Assembly: GCF_029626025.1 (NCBI RefSeq)
Contig: NZ_JARUBF010000001.1
Location: forward strand, 2,232,001-2,296,000
Direction: 5' to 3'
DNA length: 64,000 nt
Source: Solwaraspora sp. WMMD406
Lineage (GTDB): Bacteria; Actinomycetota; Actinomycetes; Mycobacteriales; Micromonosporaceae
The notes below the pieces were generated by a model that did no database searches, had not been told where the DNA came from, and saw nothing but the letters and a program-made list of their open reading frames with translations. Below are positions 25,970-34,065 of the stretch, one piece after another (the first letter of the stretch is position 1; each line of letters opens with the position of its first letter). Made by a program: the position numbers and the translations under genes.

Positions 25970-26152
25970 TTACCGCTCCGGTGCCGGCGTGGACGTCGAC
26001 CGCTTGTCATCGGTCGCGCCGGCTTTCTGCCGCGAGTCGAGCGCACCTGTCGTCCGCGCGACCAGCCGCTCGGTCATGCCATCCGGCATCTTGCCGATCA
26101 GCTCTTTGAGTCGTTCCGACGTTTCACGAAGTTCGTCGTCCATGTGGTCCAT
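25970..26152 (-). CDS. small hydrophilic protein
   Basis: 60 residues. The ATG has GGAGGG 10 nt upstream. The N-terminal half is a charged amphipathic helix (DELRETSERLKELIGKMPDGM) and the C terminus is basic and disordered. I recognise no family. The gene is supported only by its SD and codon pattern. Confidence 0.45.
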   Translation of the reverse strand: MDHMDDELRETSERLKELIGKMPDGMTERLVARTTGALDSRQKAGATDDKRSTSTPAPER

Positions 26153-26433
26153 CGTTCTACTACCCTCCGGATCGGACCCTCACCTCCGGATCGAAACCTC
26201 CCTCCTTCTCCCGCGCGTGCTCCGCTGAACGACCGCTTGGCCGCCGCTGGCCGCCGCGATGTCCGCCGGTGCTACCAGTTACTGACGGTCCACGACGTGA
26301 CATCAGACTACGGCCGCGTATCGGCGCTGCTCAAGCGCTGCTCAACTGCTGGTCACCGATGCGTACGGTGATCTTCGCAGGCTACGGACCAGCCGCTCGG
26401 AGACGCGTGGTCGAACACGTACCCCGAATTCTC
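26153..26433. other. intergenic, nothing recognised
   Basis: About 280 bp between the small protein and the cluster terminator. It is lower in GC than its surroundings, with no coding or structural signal I can support. It probably marks the left border of the biosynthetic cluster. Confidence 0.4.
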
Positions 26434-26507
26434 GGTGGGTGCCGGGCCGTGCCGGGGCGGGCGGGCATGCCAGGCCCGGCACGGCCCGGCCGGACCCGGC
26501 ACCCACC
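26434..26507 (-). terminator. large stem-loop terminator of the pfa operon
   Basis: A perfect 16-bp arm pair (26441-26456 with 26475-26490) surrounds an 18-nt loop. An alternative outer pairing exists between 26434-26446 and 26495-26507. It starts 8 nt after the exporter stop codon. There is no T-tract, as often in actinomycete terminators. Confidence 0.6.
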
Positions 26508-26514
26508 GTCGACG

Positions 26515-28089
26515 TCACACCCGAGCCGGGTCGGCGTCCCGCGAGGCGGAACCGGCCCCGGAACCGGCCCCGGAGCCGTCCGACGCGCCACCCGCGTCGC
26601 CCGCGTCGCCCGACGCGCCACCCGCGTCGACCGACGCGACGGGCGCCGTACCCGGGTCCGGTGCCGGCACCGGGGCGTCGGCCGCGCCCGCGGTCGAGTC
26701 CGCGACCCGCCTCGGCCGGCGGATCAGCGCCCCGGCCAGGGCACCGGCCGCCACCACGGTGGCGCCCACGTACAGGGCCGGGACCAGACCGTCGAAGAAG
26801 GCGTCCGGACCGGCGGTCGGATCCGGGCCCACCACGCCGCCGGACTGCAGGAACACCGTGGCAAGTACGGCGATGCCGAGCGCGCCACCGACTTCCCGGA
26901 TCGTGCTGTTGGCCCCGGACGCCTTACCGTGCTCGTCGTCGTGCACCGCGCCCAGCACCGTGGCCGAGTTGGGGGCGAAAGTGAGCCCCATGCCGGTTCC
27001 GGCGACCACCATCGCCGGGATCAGGGCCACGTACTCGCGGCCCGGGTCGGCCAGTGCGCCGATCCAGAACAGCCCGATCGCCTGCAGCGCGAGTCCGACG
27101 GCCATCAGCGGCCCGCCACCGACCCGGCTGGTCAGCACCCCGGCCACCGGGGCGAGGAACATCGGCATCAGGGTCCAGGGCAGCGTCCGTACCCCCGCCT
27201 CCAGCGGCGAGAAGCCCAGCGGTCCCTGCAGATACTGCACCAGCAGGAAGATCGAACCGAAGACACCGAAGTACATCGTCAGCGACACCAGGTTGCTCAG
27301 CACGAACGGCCGACTGCGGTAGAAGGTCAACGGCAGGAGCGGATCGGGGGTACGCCGTTCCCAGGCCACGAATCCGATCAGCAGCACCGCCGCCGCGCCG
27401 AACGCGCCCAGGACCTCGGGGCTGGTCCAGCCGCGCCCCTCGGCCTCGACGATCGCCCACACCGCGACGGTCACCGCACCGCCACCGAGCAGCATGCCCA
27501 ACAGGTCCAGCCCTTTGCCGGTGCCCCGGCCCTCGCCGAGCGCCCAGTAGGCCAGCCCGATCGCGGCCAGCCCGATCGGCACGTTGACCCAGAACACCCA
27601 CTGCCAGTTGAGGCCTTCGGTGACCGCCCCGCCGACCAGCGGGCCGATCGCCACGGCGGTGCCGGCGACGGCGCCCCACAGCCCGACGGCCAGGTTGCGC
27701 TTGGCGCGCGGCACCCCGGCGGCGAGCAGCGTCAACGACAGCGGGAAGACCGCCGCCGCGCCGACCCCCTGCACCACCCGGGCGGCGATCAGCAGTTCGG
27801 TCGTCTCGGCCAGGGCACAGGCCGCCGACGCAGCCACGAAGACCAGGATGCCGCCGACGAACACCCGCCGCCGGCCGAGCCGGTCACCGAGCGCCGCCGC
27901 CGACAGCTGCAGGCCGGCGAAGGCCAGGACGTACGCGTTCACCACCCATTGCAGCTCGTTGAGACCGGCCCCGAGATCTTTGCCCATCTCTGGCAGCGCG
28001 TTGGTGACCACCAGATTGTTGAGGGCCACCAGGAACATGGGGATGGAACTGGCCACGATGGTGACCGCGAGACCACGACGTGGGCTCAT
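26515..28089 (-). CDS. MFS exporter, DHA2/EmrB-QacA type (14 helices)
   Basis: 524 residues with 14 predicted membrane helices. Family motif A-like LGDRLGRRRVFVGG lies near residue 65, and motif C-like features (GPLVGGAVTEGLNWQWVFWVNVPIG) follow. The C-terminal tail is Ala/Gly/Asp-rich and repetitive. It is the last gene of the pfa operon and overlaps the PPTase stop by 4 nt, so it most likely exports the finished lipid or lipopeptide or confers self-resistance, driven by the proton gradient. Confidence 0.88.
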   Translation of the reverse strand: MSPRRGLAVTIVASSIPMFLVALNNLVVTNALPEMGKDLGAGLNELQWVVNAYVLAFAGLQLSAAALGDRLGRRRVFVGGILVFVAASAACALAETTELLIAARVVQGVGAAAVFPLSLTLLAAGVPRAKRNLAVGLWGAVAGTAVAIGPLVGGAVTEGLNWQWVFWVNVPIGLAAIGLAYWALGEGRGTGKGLDLLGMLLGGGAVTVAVWAIVEAEGRGWTSPEVLGAFGAAAVLLIGFVAWERRTPDPLLPLTFYRSRPFVLSNLVSLTMYFGVFGSIFLLVQYLQGPLGFSPLEAGVRTLPWTLMPMFLAPVAGVLTSRVGGGPLMAVGLALQAIGLFWIGALADPGREYVALIPAMVVAGTGMGLTFAPNSATVLGAVHDDEHGKASGANSTIREVGGALGIAVLATVFLQSGGVVGPDPTAGPDAFFDGLVPALYVGATVVAAGALAGALIRRPRRVADSTAGAADAPVPAPDPGTAPVASVDAGGASGDAGDAGGASDGSGAGSGAGSASRDADPARV

Positions 28090-28853
28090 CGGATGACTCC
28101 TTCCGGGAGGTGTCGCACAGACAGCGGGTAGGGGACCGGCGCGGGCCGGCGGACGGCGACGGCCAGGGTGTGGCCGGTGTCCAGACGCTCAAGATGGAAC
28201 TGCCAGCGGCGTCCCCGGGTCACGGGTAGCCGTGGATCGTGCACCGCGACGGGTCCGCCCGGCGCGCCGTGGACCTCGAAGCGGCCGAAGCCGTAGTGCA
28301 GGCCGACCCCGATCGCCTTGGTGTAGGCCTCCTTCACCGCCCAGACGTCCACGATGGCCGACGCCTGGTCGTGCGGGTCCAGGTCGGCCAGCCGGGCCTG
28401 TTCCCGCTCGGTCAGGGCCGACCGCAGACCCGGCAGCGTCTCCGGACGCAGCGGACCCTGTACGTCGACACCGCAGGGCACTCCCCGGGTGACCACGCAG
28501 GCGATCAGTCCCCCGGTGTGCGAGACGTTGAACCGCAGCCCCCACGGGTTGGGCGACAGTTCCGGGCGGCCGTACGGGCCGGTGACGAACGAGAGCGCGC
28601 CGGGACGCACCCCGGCGTGCCGGGCCAGCAGCAGCCGGCTCATCAGCCGGCCGCCGAGCCGGCGGCGGCGCGCCCCCGGCGTGGCCAGCCGGCCGATGCG
28701 CGCCAGCTCGTCGGCGGACAGCACCTCCGCCGGCGGTACGTCCGCAGCCAGCCGGGGCACCGCCGACTCGGCTAACAGCCAGACCTGCGCCCCGACCAGG
28801 TCGGGCACCCCCTCGGCGGTGTCCGGTGCGGGCCCGGCGGTGAGGACACTCAT
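28086..28853 (-). CDS. Sfp-type 4'-phosphopantetheinyl transferase
   Basis: 255 residues with the two diagnostic motifs GVDVQ (magnesium binding; usually GVDIE) and WAVKEAYTKAIG (W-x-x-K-E-A-x-x-K). It should load phosphopantetheine from CoA onto the carrier domains of the PUFA synthase, the free carrier proteins and the NRPS modules encoded nearby. It overlaps both neighbours by 4 nt, so it is made in step with them. It matches the PfaE role of PUFA clusters, encoded here within the operon. Confidence 0.93.
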   Translation of the reverse strand: MSVLTAGPAPDTAEGVPDLVGAQVWLLAESAVPRLAADVPPAEVLSADELARIGRLATPGARRRRLGGRLMSRLLLARHAGVRPGALSFVTGPYGRPELSPNPWGLRFNVSHTGGLIACVVTRGVPCGVDVQGPLRPETLPGLRSALTEREQARLADLDPHDQASAIVDVWAVKEAYTKAIGVGLHYGFGRFEVHGAPGGPVAVHDPRLPVTRGRRWQFHLERLDTGHTLAVAVRRPAPVPYPLSVRHLPEGVIR

Positions 28854-30622
28854 CGCCGTTCACCGGAGGCGCGGAGCTGGAACTGCCAGAACGAGAAGAG
28901 CCGACGCTCGTCGTGCAGTCCCCGCAGGATCTCCACCACCCGGTCGACCACTGCGGCGTCGGTGGCCGGCCGGACCGGGTCGAACCGCCGCCACGCCCGG
29001 TCCAGGCACATCAGCAGCAGCGCGCCGTCCGGGAACGGCTCGGCCAGCACCCCGGCCGAGCGGGTGAACAGGTGCACCGTCGCGGCGGCGGCGTGGATCG
29101 CGCAGTACTGCTCGGCCAGCCGGAACAGTTCCGCCGTACCGGCGAAGCCCCGCCCGTGTTCGGCGCGCAGCCGGGCCACCTCGGAGTCGATCCGCTCCAG
29201 CTGCTCGTACAGTGCCTCGGCCACGTCGGCGGCCCGGAACATCCAGTCTCGCTGTCGCTGGTCGGGGCGGGCCTCGGCCTGCGCGCGCAGCAGCCGGACC
29301 GAGTCCGGCAGCAGCAGTACGGTGTCGTCGCCGCCCCGGCTGAACAGCTGCTGCCGTTCGGGCCGCCACCGGGGCAGCTCACCGTCCAGGTCGTACTGCA
29401 GCTCGATCCGGGCGGTGGCGTCGGCGGAGACCGGGCCCCGTACCGTTGTGAGGATGCCCTCCAGCTGCAGGGCGATGTTCTTCAGGTTCACCACCGTGTT
29501 GCCGTCGGCGAAGATCGCCACCAGCATGTCCCGCAGCATTTTCTGGTAGATGCCGTAGTGCGGGTGCCCGCGCAGGTAGAGTCGGGCGCCGAGGACCACC
29601 GACAGCTGGGCCATCATCCGTTCCAGCGACGTCGGCACGTAGTACTTGACCACCGAGGAGAAGACGCTGGTCTGCCCGGGGTTGGCCTGCAACCCCCGGA
29701 CCGCGCCGGCGCTGACGCAGTCGGCGACGATCATGTCCGCGAAGCACTCGGCGAGCTGACGCCGGGTGTACGGCACGTCGATGACCTTCTCCCCGAAGAT
29801 GACTCGTTCGGTGACGAAGTCCAGGGTCACCCGCATCGCGGTGTCCACCGCGCCGAGCGCCATGCTGCTGATCGTCGTCCGGGCCACCTGGGCGCTCTTG
29901 AGCGCCAGCTCCAGGCCCTGGCCCTCGGCGCCGAGCCGGGCCGAGTCGGGGACGAAGAGCTTGTCCAACCGGATGCCGCTCATGTCCAGCGCCCGCAGCC
30001 CGTGCAGCCGTTCGTTGGGCAGCTCCACCACCGCGCCGGCCGGGGCCTTGCGCTTCTCCACCGCGAAGATGGACCAGCCGCCCGGCCCGCCCCGTTCACT
30101 GGTACGGGCCTGCACGCTCACCACGTCGGCGATGGTGGCGTTGCCGATCAGCCATTTCTCACCGGTCAGCAGATATCCGCCGTCGACTCGTTCGGCACGC
30201 ATCTCGTTGCTGAGCACGTCGCTGCCGTGTTCCCGCTCGGACAACCCCCACGCCATCCGGGTGCCGTGGTTCACAGCGTCGACGAAGTACCGCTTCTGCT
30301 CGTCCGTGCCGGCGACCCAGGCCGGCATGAACGCCAGATCGGTCAGCATCAGCGCGGTCGCCGTGGTCGGGTCGCGGCGCGCCACCAGCCGCAGCAGGTT
30401 GAAACCGACCTGGACGTCGCCGGCCCGGCCGCCGTACTCGGCCGGTAGGCAGTACTCGTGGAGCTGCCAGCGCTGCAGCAGACCGACCAGCTCGTGCGGG
30501 AACTCCTCGCGTTCGTCGAAGCCCAGCACCCTGGCGAAGGACATCTGGTTCGACGGATCGTGGGGGTCCCCGAGATAGCGTTCCAGCTCTTCGGCGACCG
30601 CGATCTGGTTCTTGACGCTCAC
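28850..30622 (-). CDS. acyl-CoA dehydrogenase homologue 1
   Basis: 590 residues from the GTG at 30622 (GTGA overlap with the upstream stop; AAAGGGG upstream). The acyl-CoA dehydrogenase core shows FAD/substrate segments AWGLSEREHGSD, YLLTGEKWLIGNA and FVTERVIFGEKVIDVPYTRRQLAE. The catalytic region reads IFADGNTVVNLKNI where many relatives have Y-E-G-T, so Asp may replace Glu as the base. A C-terminal extension of about 170 residues is helical. It probably introduces a double bond into an acyl chain on CoA or a carrier protein. It may pair with the next homologue. Confidence 0.88.
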   Translation of the reverse strand: MSVKNQIAVAEELERYLGDPHDPSNQMSFARVLGFDEREEFPHELVGLLQRWQLHEYCLPAEYGGRAGDVQVGFNLLRLVARRDPTTATALMLTDLAFMPAWVAGTDEQKRYFVDAVNHGTRMAWGLSEREHGSDVLSNEMRAERVDGGYLLTGEKWLIGNATIADVVSVQARTSERGGPGGWSIFAVEKRKAPAGAVVELPNERLHGLRALDMSGIRLDKLFVPDSARLGAEGQGLELALKSAQVARTTISSMALGAVDTAMRVTLDFVTERVIFGEKVIDVPYTRRQLAECFADMIVADCVSAGAVRGLQANPGQTSVFSSVVKYYVPTSLERMMAQLSVVLGARLYLRGHPHYGIYQKMLRDMLVAIFADGNTVVNLKNIALQLEGILTTVRGPVSADATARIELQYDLDGELPRWRPERQQLFSRGGDDTVLLLPDSVRLLRAQAEARPDQRQRDWMFRAADVAEALYEQLERIDSEVARLRAEHGRGFAGTAELFRLAEQYCAIHAAAATVHLFTRSAGVLAEPFPDGALLLMCLDRAWRRFDPVRPATDAAVVDRVVEILRGLHDERRLFSFWQFQLRASGERR

Positions 30623-32385
30623 GGGACGCGCCCCTTTCTCGTGTCGGCACGGTCGTGTTCGGCCAACGGCAGCGCGGTCACGGACAACAGCCGCCCGTCG
30701 GCGTGCAACCGGTCCAGCGACCGGTACATCGGTTCCACCAGGTCGGCCGGCAGCCGCCAGACGCCGCCCTCGGCCCGGGCCAGCAGGACGCTGACCGTCG
30801 CGGCCAGCCAGGCCGGGTCGGCGGCGTCGCCGGCCAGCAGCGGCTGTCGGCGGTTGGCCCACCACAGGTGTACGCAGCTCGCCGCGGCGTGCAGGAAGCA
30901 GAACCGTTCCGCCTCCTCCAGCAGATCCGGTGCGGCCCCGCCCCGGCGCCGCTCCAGCAGCCCACCGATCCGGCCCAGGTGACTGGTCAGCGCGGTGCGC
31001 AGCCGGGCGACGGCCTGCGCGGCGGCGTCGGCGAGCGGGCCGCCGCCGCGCAGTTCGGCGCGGACCCGGTCGGCGACCAGCGGCAGTCCGCCGGTGACCG
31101 GGTCGCTGCGGCTGGCCACCGCCAACGCGTCGAGCCGGGCCGGCGGCGGCGTCGTCGACAGGTCGAACAACCCAGCTGTGTCTAGACTGGAGCCGGGTTG
31201 GCCGGTCAGCGCCCACTGGGTCAGCGCGGTGGCGACCAGCCGCAGGTTCGCCACCGGCCCGGTGTCGATGTGCCGGACCACCGCGTTGTCCCGACGGAAG
31301 GTGTCGAAGGCCGCCGCGAAACCCTCGCGGAGCAGGGCGTGGGTGCCGAGCAGGTCGCCACAGCGGCCGAAGACGTCCGCCGAGCCGTCCGTGCAGACCT
31401 GCTTGACCACACTGGACCACAGGCCCTGCGCCTGCGGTGCCAGGTGCAGCGCCCGCGCCGCGCCGAGCGCGCCGGCCTCCATCGCCAGCAGCGTGGTGGC
31501 GGCGGTGGCGAGCTGCCGGCGGGTGTGCGCCAGGCCCGACATCGGCTGGTCGGCCACCCGGTGGCTGGCGGCGAAGTCCAGCGCCCAGCGCAGCGCCGAG
31601 TCGGCGGCGGCCAGGCTCGCCCCGGTGCTCATCACCCGTACGTACTGCATGGCCCGCATCGCCACGTCCAGACCGCGTCCGACCCGCCCCACCAGGGCGT
31701 GCGCCGGGACCGGGGTGCCGGCGAAGTCGAAGCCGGTCAGGCCGATGCCGCGCATCCCACTGCTCGGCCGGACCTCGGTACGGCCGGCGGCGACCAGCGG
31801 CCCTTCCACCAGCACCAGGGTGAACGCCCCCGGACCCCGGCCCCCGGTACGGGCGCAGACCAGCAGCGCCTCCGCGCGCTCACCGAGCCCGACCAGCCAC
31901 TTGGCTCCCCAGAGCCGGTAGCCGCCGGCCCCGTCCGGCTCCAGCCGGCAGCCGTTGGCCAGCAGATCACTGCCGTGTTCCGCCTCGGTCGTGGCGAAAC
32001 CGATCGCGCCGCCGCGTTCCAGCAGCTCCACCACCCGGGCCCGCTGGTCGGCGTCACCGGCGAGCAGGACGCAGGTGGCGGCGGTGATGCTGAACATCGT
32101 CGCCGGCATCACCGTCAGGTCCCGCCGGGCGGCCACCCGTACCGTCATCAGGGTTTCGTCGGCGGCGCGCAGCGTGCCGCCGTCGGCCACCGGCACGTAC
32201 GACCGGCGCAGCGCCGGGCCGACGGCGTCGGCCAGCGCGGCGGGAAACGCGGCGGCTTCGTCGCGGGTCAGCGCCGCGTGGAAACCGTACGGGTTGCGCT
32301 CGTCGACGGGGTCGCCGAGCGACCGGTCCAGTTCGGCCGCCGCCGCGAACCGGGTCAGCGGCCCGGCCGCCAACACGCTGGTCAC
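30619..32385 (-). CDS. acyl-CoA dehydrogenase homologue 2
   Basis: 588 residues from the GTG at 32385 (GGGGAG upstream, 4-nt overlap with pfaD). It is a diverged paralogue of the downstream gene with the same length and layout. Core segments are FATTEAEHGSD, YRLWGAKWLVG, VADQPMSGLAHTRRQLA and a helical C-terminal extension. Where the partner has FADGNT, this protein has HIDTGPVANL, so no catalytic acid is visible. It may be a non-catalytic or FAD-organising subunit of a heteromer, or act on another substrate. Confidence 0.85.
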   Translation of the reverse strand: MTSVLAAGPLTRFAAAAELDRSLGDPVDERNPYGFHAALTRDEAAAFPAALADAVGPALRRSYVPVADGGTLRAADETLMTVRVAARRDLTVMPATMFSITAATCVLLAGDADQRARVVELLERGGAIGFATTEAEHGSDLLANGCRLEPDGAGGYRLWGAKWLVGLGERAEALLVCARTGGRGPGAFTLVLVEGPLVAAGRTEVRPSSGMRGIGLTGFDFAGTPVPAHALVGRVGRGLDVAMRAMQYVRVMSTGASLAAADSALRWALDFAASHRVADQPMSGLAHTRRQLATAATTLLAMEAGALGAARALHLAPQAQGLWSSVVKQVCTDGSADVFGRCGDLLGTHALLREGFAAAFDTFRRDNAVVRHIDTGPVANLRLVATALTQWALTGQPGSSLDTAGLFDLSTTPPPARLDALAVASRSDPVTGGLPLVADRVRAELRGGGPLADAAAQAVARLRTALTSHLGRIGGLLERRRGGAAPDLLEEAERFCFLHAAASCVHLWWANRRQPLLAGDAADPAWLAATVSVLLARAEGGVWRLPADLVEPMYRSLDRLHADGRLLSVTALPLAEHDRADTRKGRVP

Positions 32386-34058
32386 GACACACTCCCCGGC
32401 TGGTACGCGCGCACCGACACCGGCAGCCGGATCCCGGCCAGCGTCAGCTGCTGCACGCGGCTGGTGAACGCCGCCCCGCGCATCAGCTCTCCCGCCACCC
32501 GGGCCACCCGGCGGTTGCCCGGTTCGGCGAGGTCGGTGCCGGCCACCCACTCGTTGAAGGCGCCCATCGCCGGCCCGCACCACACCTGGAAGTCCGGTGC
32601 CCGGTCGGCCTGGCCGACGCTGGCCCAGCGCGACGCCATCCCGAGGTACCAGCGGAAGACCAGCGCCATCTTGCGGCGCGGCTCCCGGCCGGCCCGCTCC
32701 AACTGATCCGGGTCCCGGCGGGCGAAGTACTCCCGCACGTCGGACCAGACGTCGTCCAGCGACCGGCGGAAGACCTGGGTCTCCAGCCGGGTACGTTCCT
32801 GCGCGGGAAGCGCCTCGATGCCGTCGTAGAGCTTGTACAGCTCGTAGAGGCGACGGGCCCGCATCGGGAACAGCGTTCCCTTGCGCAGCACCTGCAGGTC
32901 CACGCCGAGTTCGAACATGTCGGCCGCCGGGGCCATGTCGCAGTCGGCCACCCCGGCGGCGGCGAGCATCGTGCGGACCGCGTCGGAGGTGCCCGACTCG
33001 ACGCACGCCTGGTGCACCGAGCCGATCGCCACGTAGTCGGCGCCGAGCCCGTACGCGGCGGCGATCGAGGCCGGCGTGCCCAGCCCGCCGGCCGCCCCGA
33101 CCCGCACCGGGTAGCCGAGCCGGCGCTGGGCCTGTTCGCGCAGGGCGGCGATGACCGGGAAGAGGGCGATCAGCGGTCGGCGGTCGGTGTGTCCGCCGGA
33201 GTCGCCCTCGACCGTGATGTCGTCGGCCATCGGCACCAGCCGGGCCAGCTCCGCCTGCTCGGCGGTGATCGCCCCCCGGGCCAGCAGGTCGGCGACCATC
33301 GACGCGGGGGCGGCGTCGAGGAACTTCGCGGCGACCTCCGGACGGGACACCTTGGCGATGACCCGGTTGCCGACCACGACCCGACCCTGCGGGTCCCGGC
33401 CGAGGCCGGCGACGCGGTACCGGACGATGTGCGGGGTGAGGTCCATGAACGCCGACGCCTCCACGCAGCGCACCCCGTGGGTGAGGAACAGGTCCACCCC
33501 GGCGTGTTCGAGCCGTTCCTCACTGGGGGCGTGGATCAGGTTCACCGCGTACGGCAGCTGCCCGATCTCGGTGCGGAAGCGCCGCAGCGCCCGGTCGATG
33601 CGTTCCGGCAGCAGCCCGGCGGCGCCGAAGGAGCCGAGGTAGCCGGCCCGGGCGAGCTCGATGACCAGGTCCTCGGAGGCGATCCCGCCGGCCATCGCGC
33701 CGCCCATGTAGGCGTAGCGCAGGCCGTGTCGGGCCCGGAACCCGGCGTCCCCGAGACGCTCCGGCGGCAAAGGGCCGACGGCGGCGAGCACCGACGTGGC
33801 CGAGGTGGGCTGCTGGTTGGTCACGCCGATCCCGCTGCCGGCGCGGACCACGAAGACCGGCTCGTCGAGCCGGGCCAGGGCGGCCCGGATCCCGGCGGGG
33901 TCGACGTGCACCGGCCCGGGTACGACGTGCACCGGTCCGGCTGGCCCGGTCCCGGCCGCCCCGGTGGTGGTGGCGGGAACGGTCGGCTGGACCGTGGTGG
34001 TCGGCTGGACCGTGGTGGTCGGCTGGACCGTGGTGGTCGGCTGGACGGTGACGGTCAT
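32382..34058 (-). CDS. pfaD: PfaD-like enoyl reductase of the PUFA synthase
   Basis: 558 residues from the ATG at 34058, 8 nt after the pfaC stop; an ATG at 34115 lies inside pfaC and is less likely. It is an FMN-dependent TIM-barrel enoyl reductase of the PfaD / nitronate-monooxygenase type. Typical segments are RYAYMGGAMAGGIASEDLV, NLIHAPSEERLEHAGVDLFL, VGAAGGLGTPASIAAAYGLGADYVAIGS (NAD/FMN barrel end) and QACVESGTS. It reduces selected enoyl intermediates, which decides where double bonds remain. The N terminus contains a VQPTTT repeat encoded by an 18-bp tandem repeat. Confidence 0.93.
   Translation of the reverse strand: MTVTVQPTTTVQPTTTVQPTTTVQPTVPATTTGAAGTGPAGPVHVVPGPVHVDPAGIRAALARLDEPVFVVRAGSGIGVTNQQPTSATSVLAAVGPLPPERLGDAGFRARHGLRYAYMGGAMAGGIASEDLVIELARAGYLGSFGAAGLLPERIDRALRRFRTEIGQLPYAVNLIHAPSEERLEHAGVDLFLTHGVRCVEASAFMDLTPHIVRYRVAGLGRDPQGRVVVGNRVIAKVSRPEVAAKFLDAAPASMVADLLARGAITAEQAELARLVPMADDITVEGDSGGHTDRRPLIALFPVIAALREQAQRRLGYPVRVGAAGGLGTPASIAAAYGLGADYVAIGSVHQACVESGTSDAVRTMLAAAGVADCDMAPAADMFELGVDLQVLRKGTLFPMRARRLYELYKLYDGIEALPAQERTRLETQVFRRSLDDVWSDVREYFARRDPDQLERAGREPRRKMALVFRWYLGMASRWASVGQADRAPDFQVWCGPAMGAFNEWVAGTDLAEPGNRRVARVAGELMRGAAFTSRVQQLTLAGIRLPVSVRAYQPGSVS
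33982..34053 (-). repeat. 18-bp tandem repeat (4 copies) in pfaD
   Basis: The unit GTCGGCTGGACCGTGGTG repeats four times, the last copy diverged. It encodes VQPTTT units in the flexible N terminus of PfaD and keeps the frame. Confidence 0.9.
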
Positions 34059-34065
34059 GGCGTTC

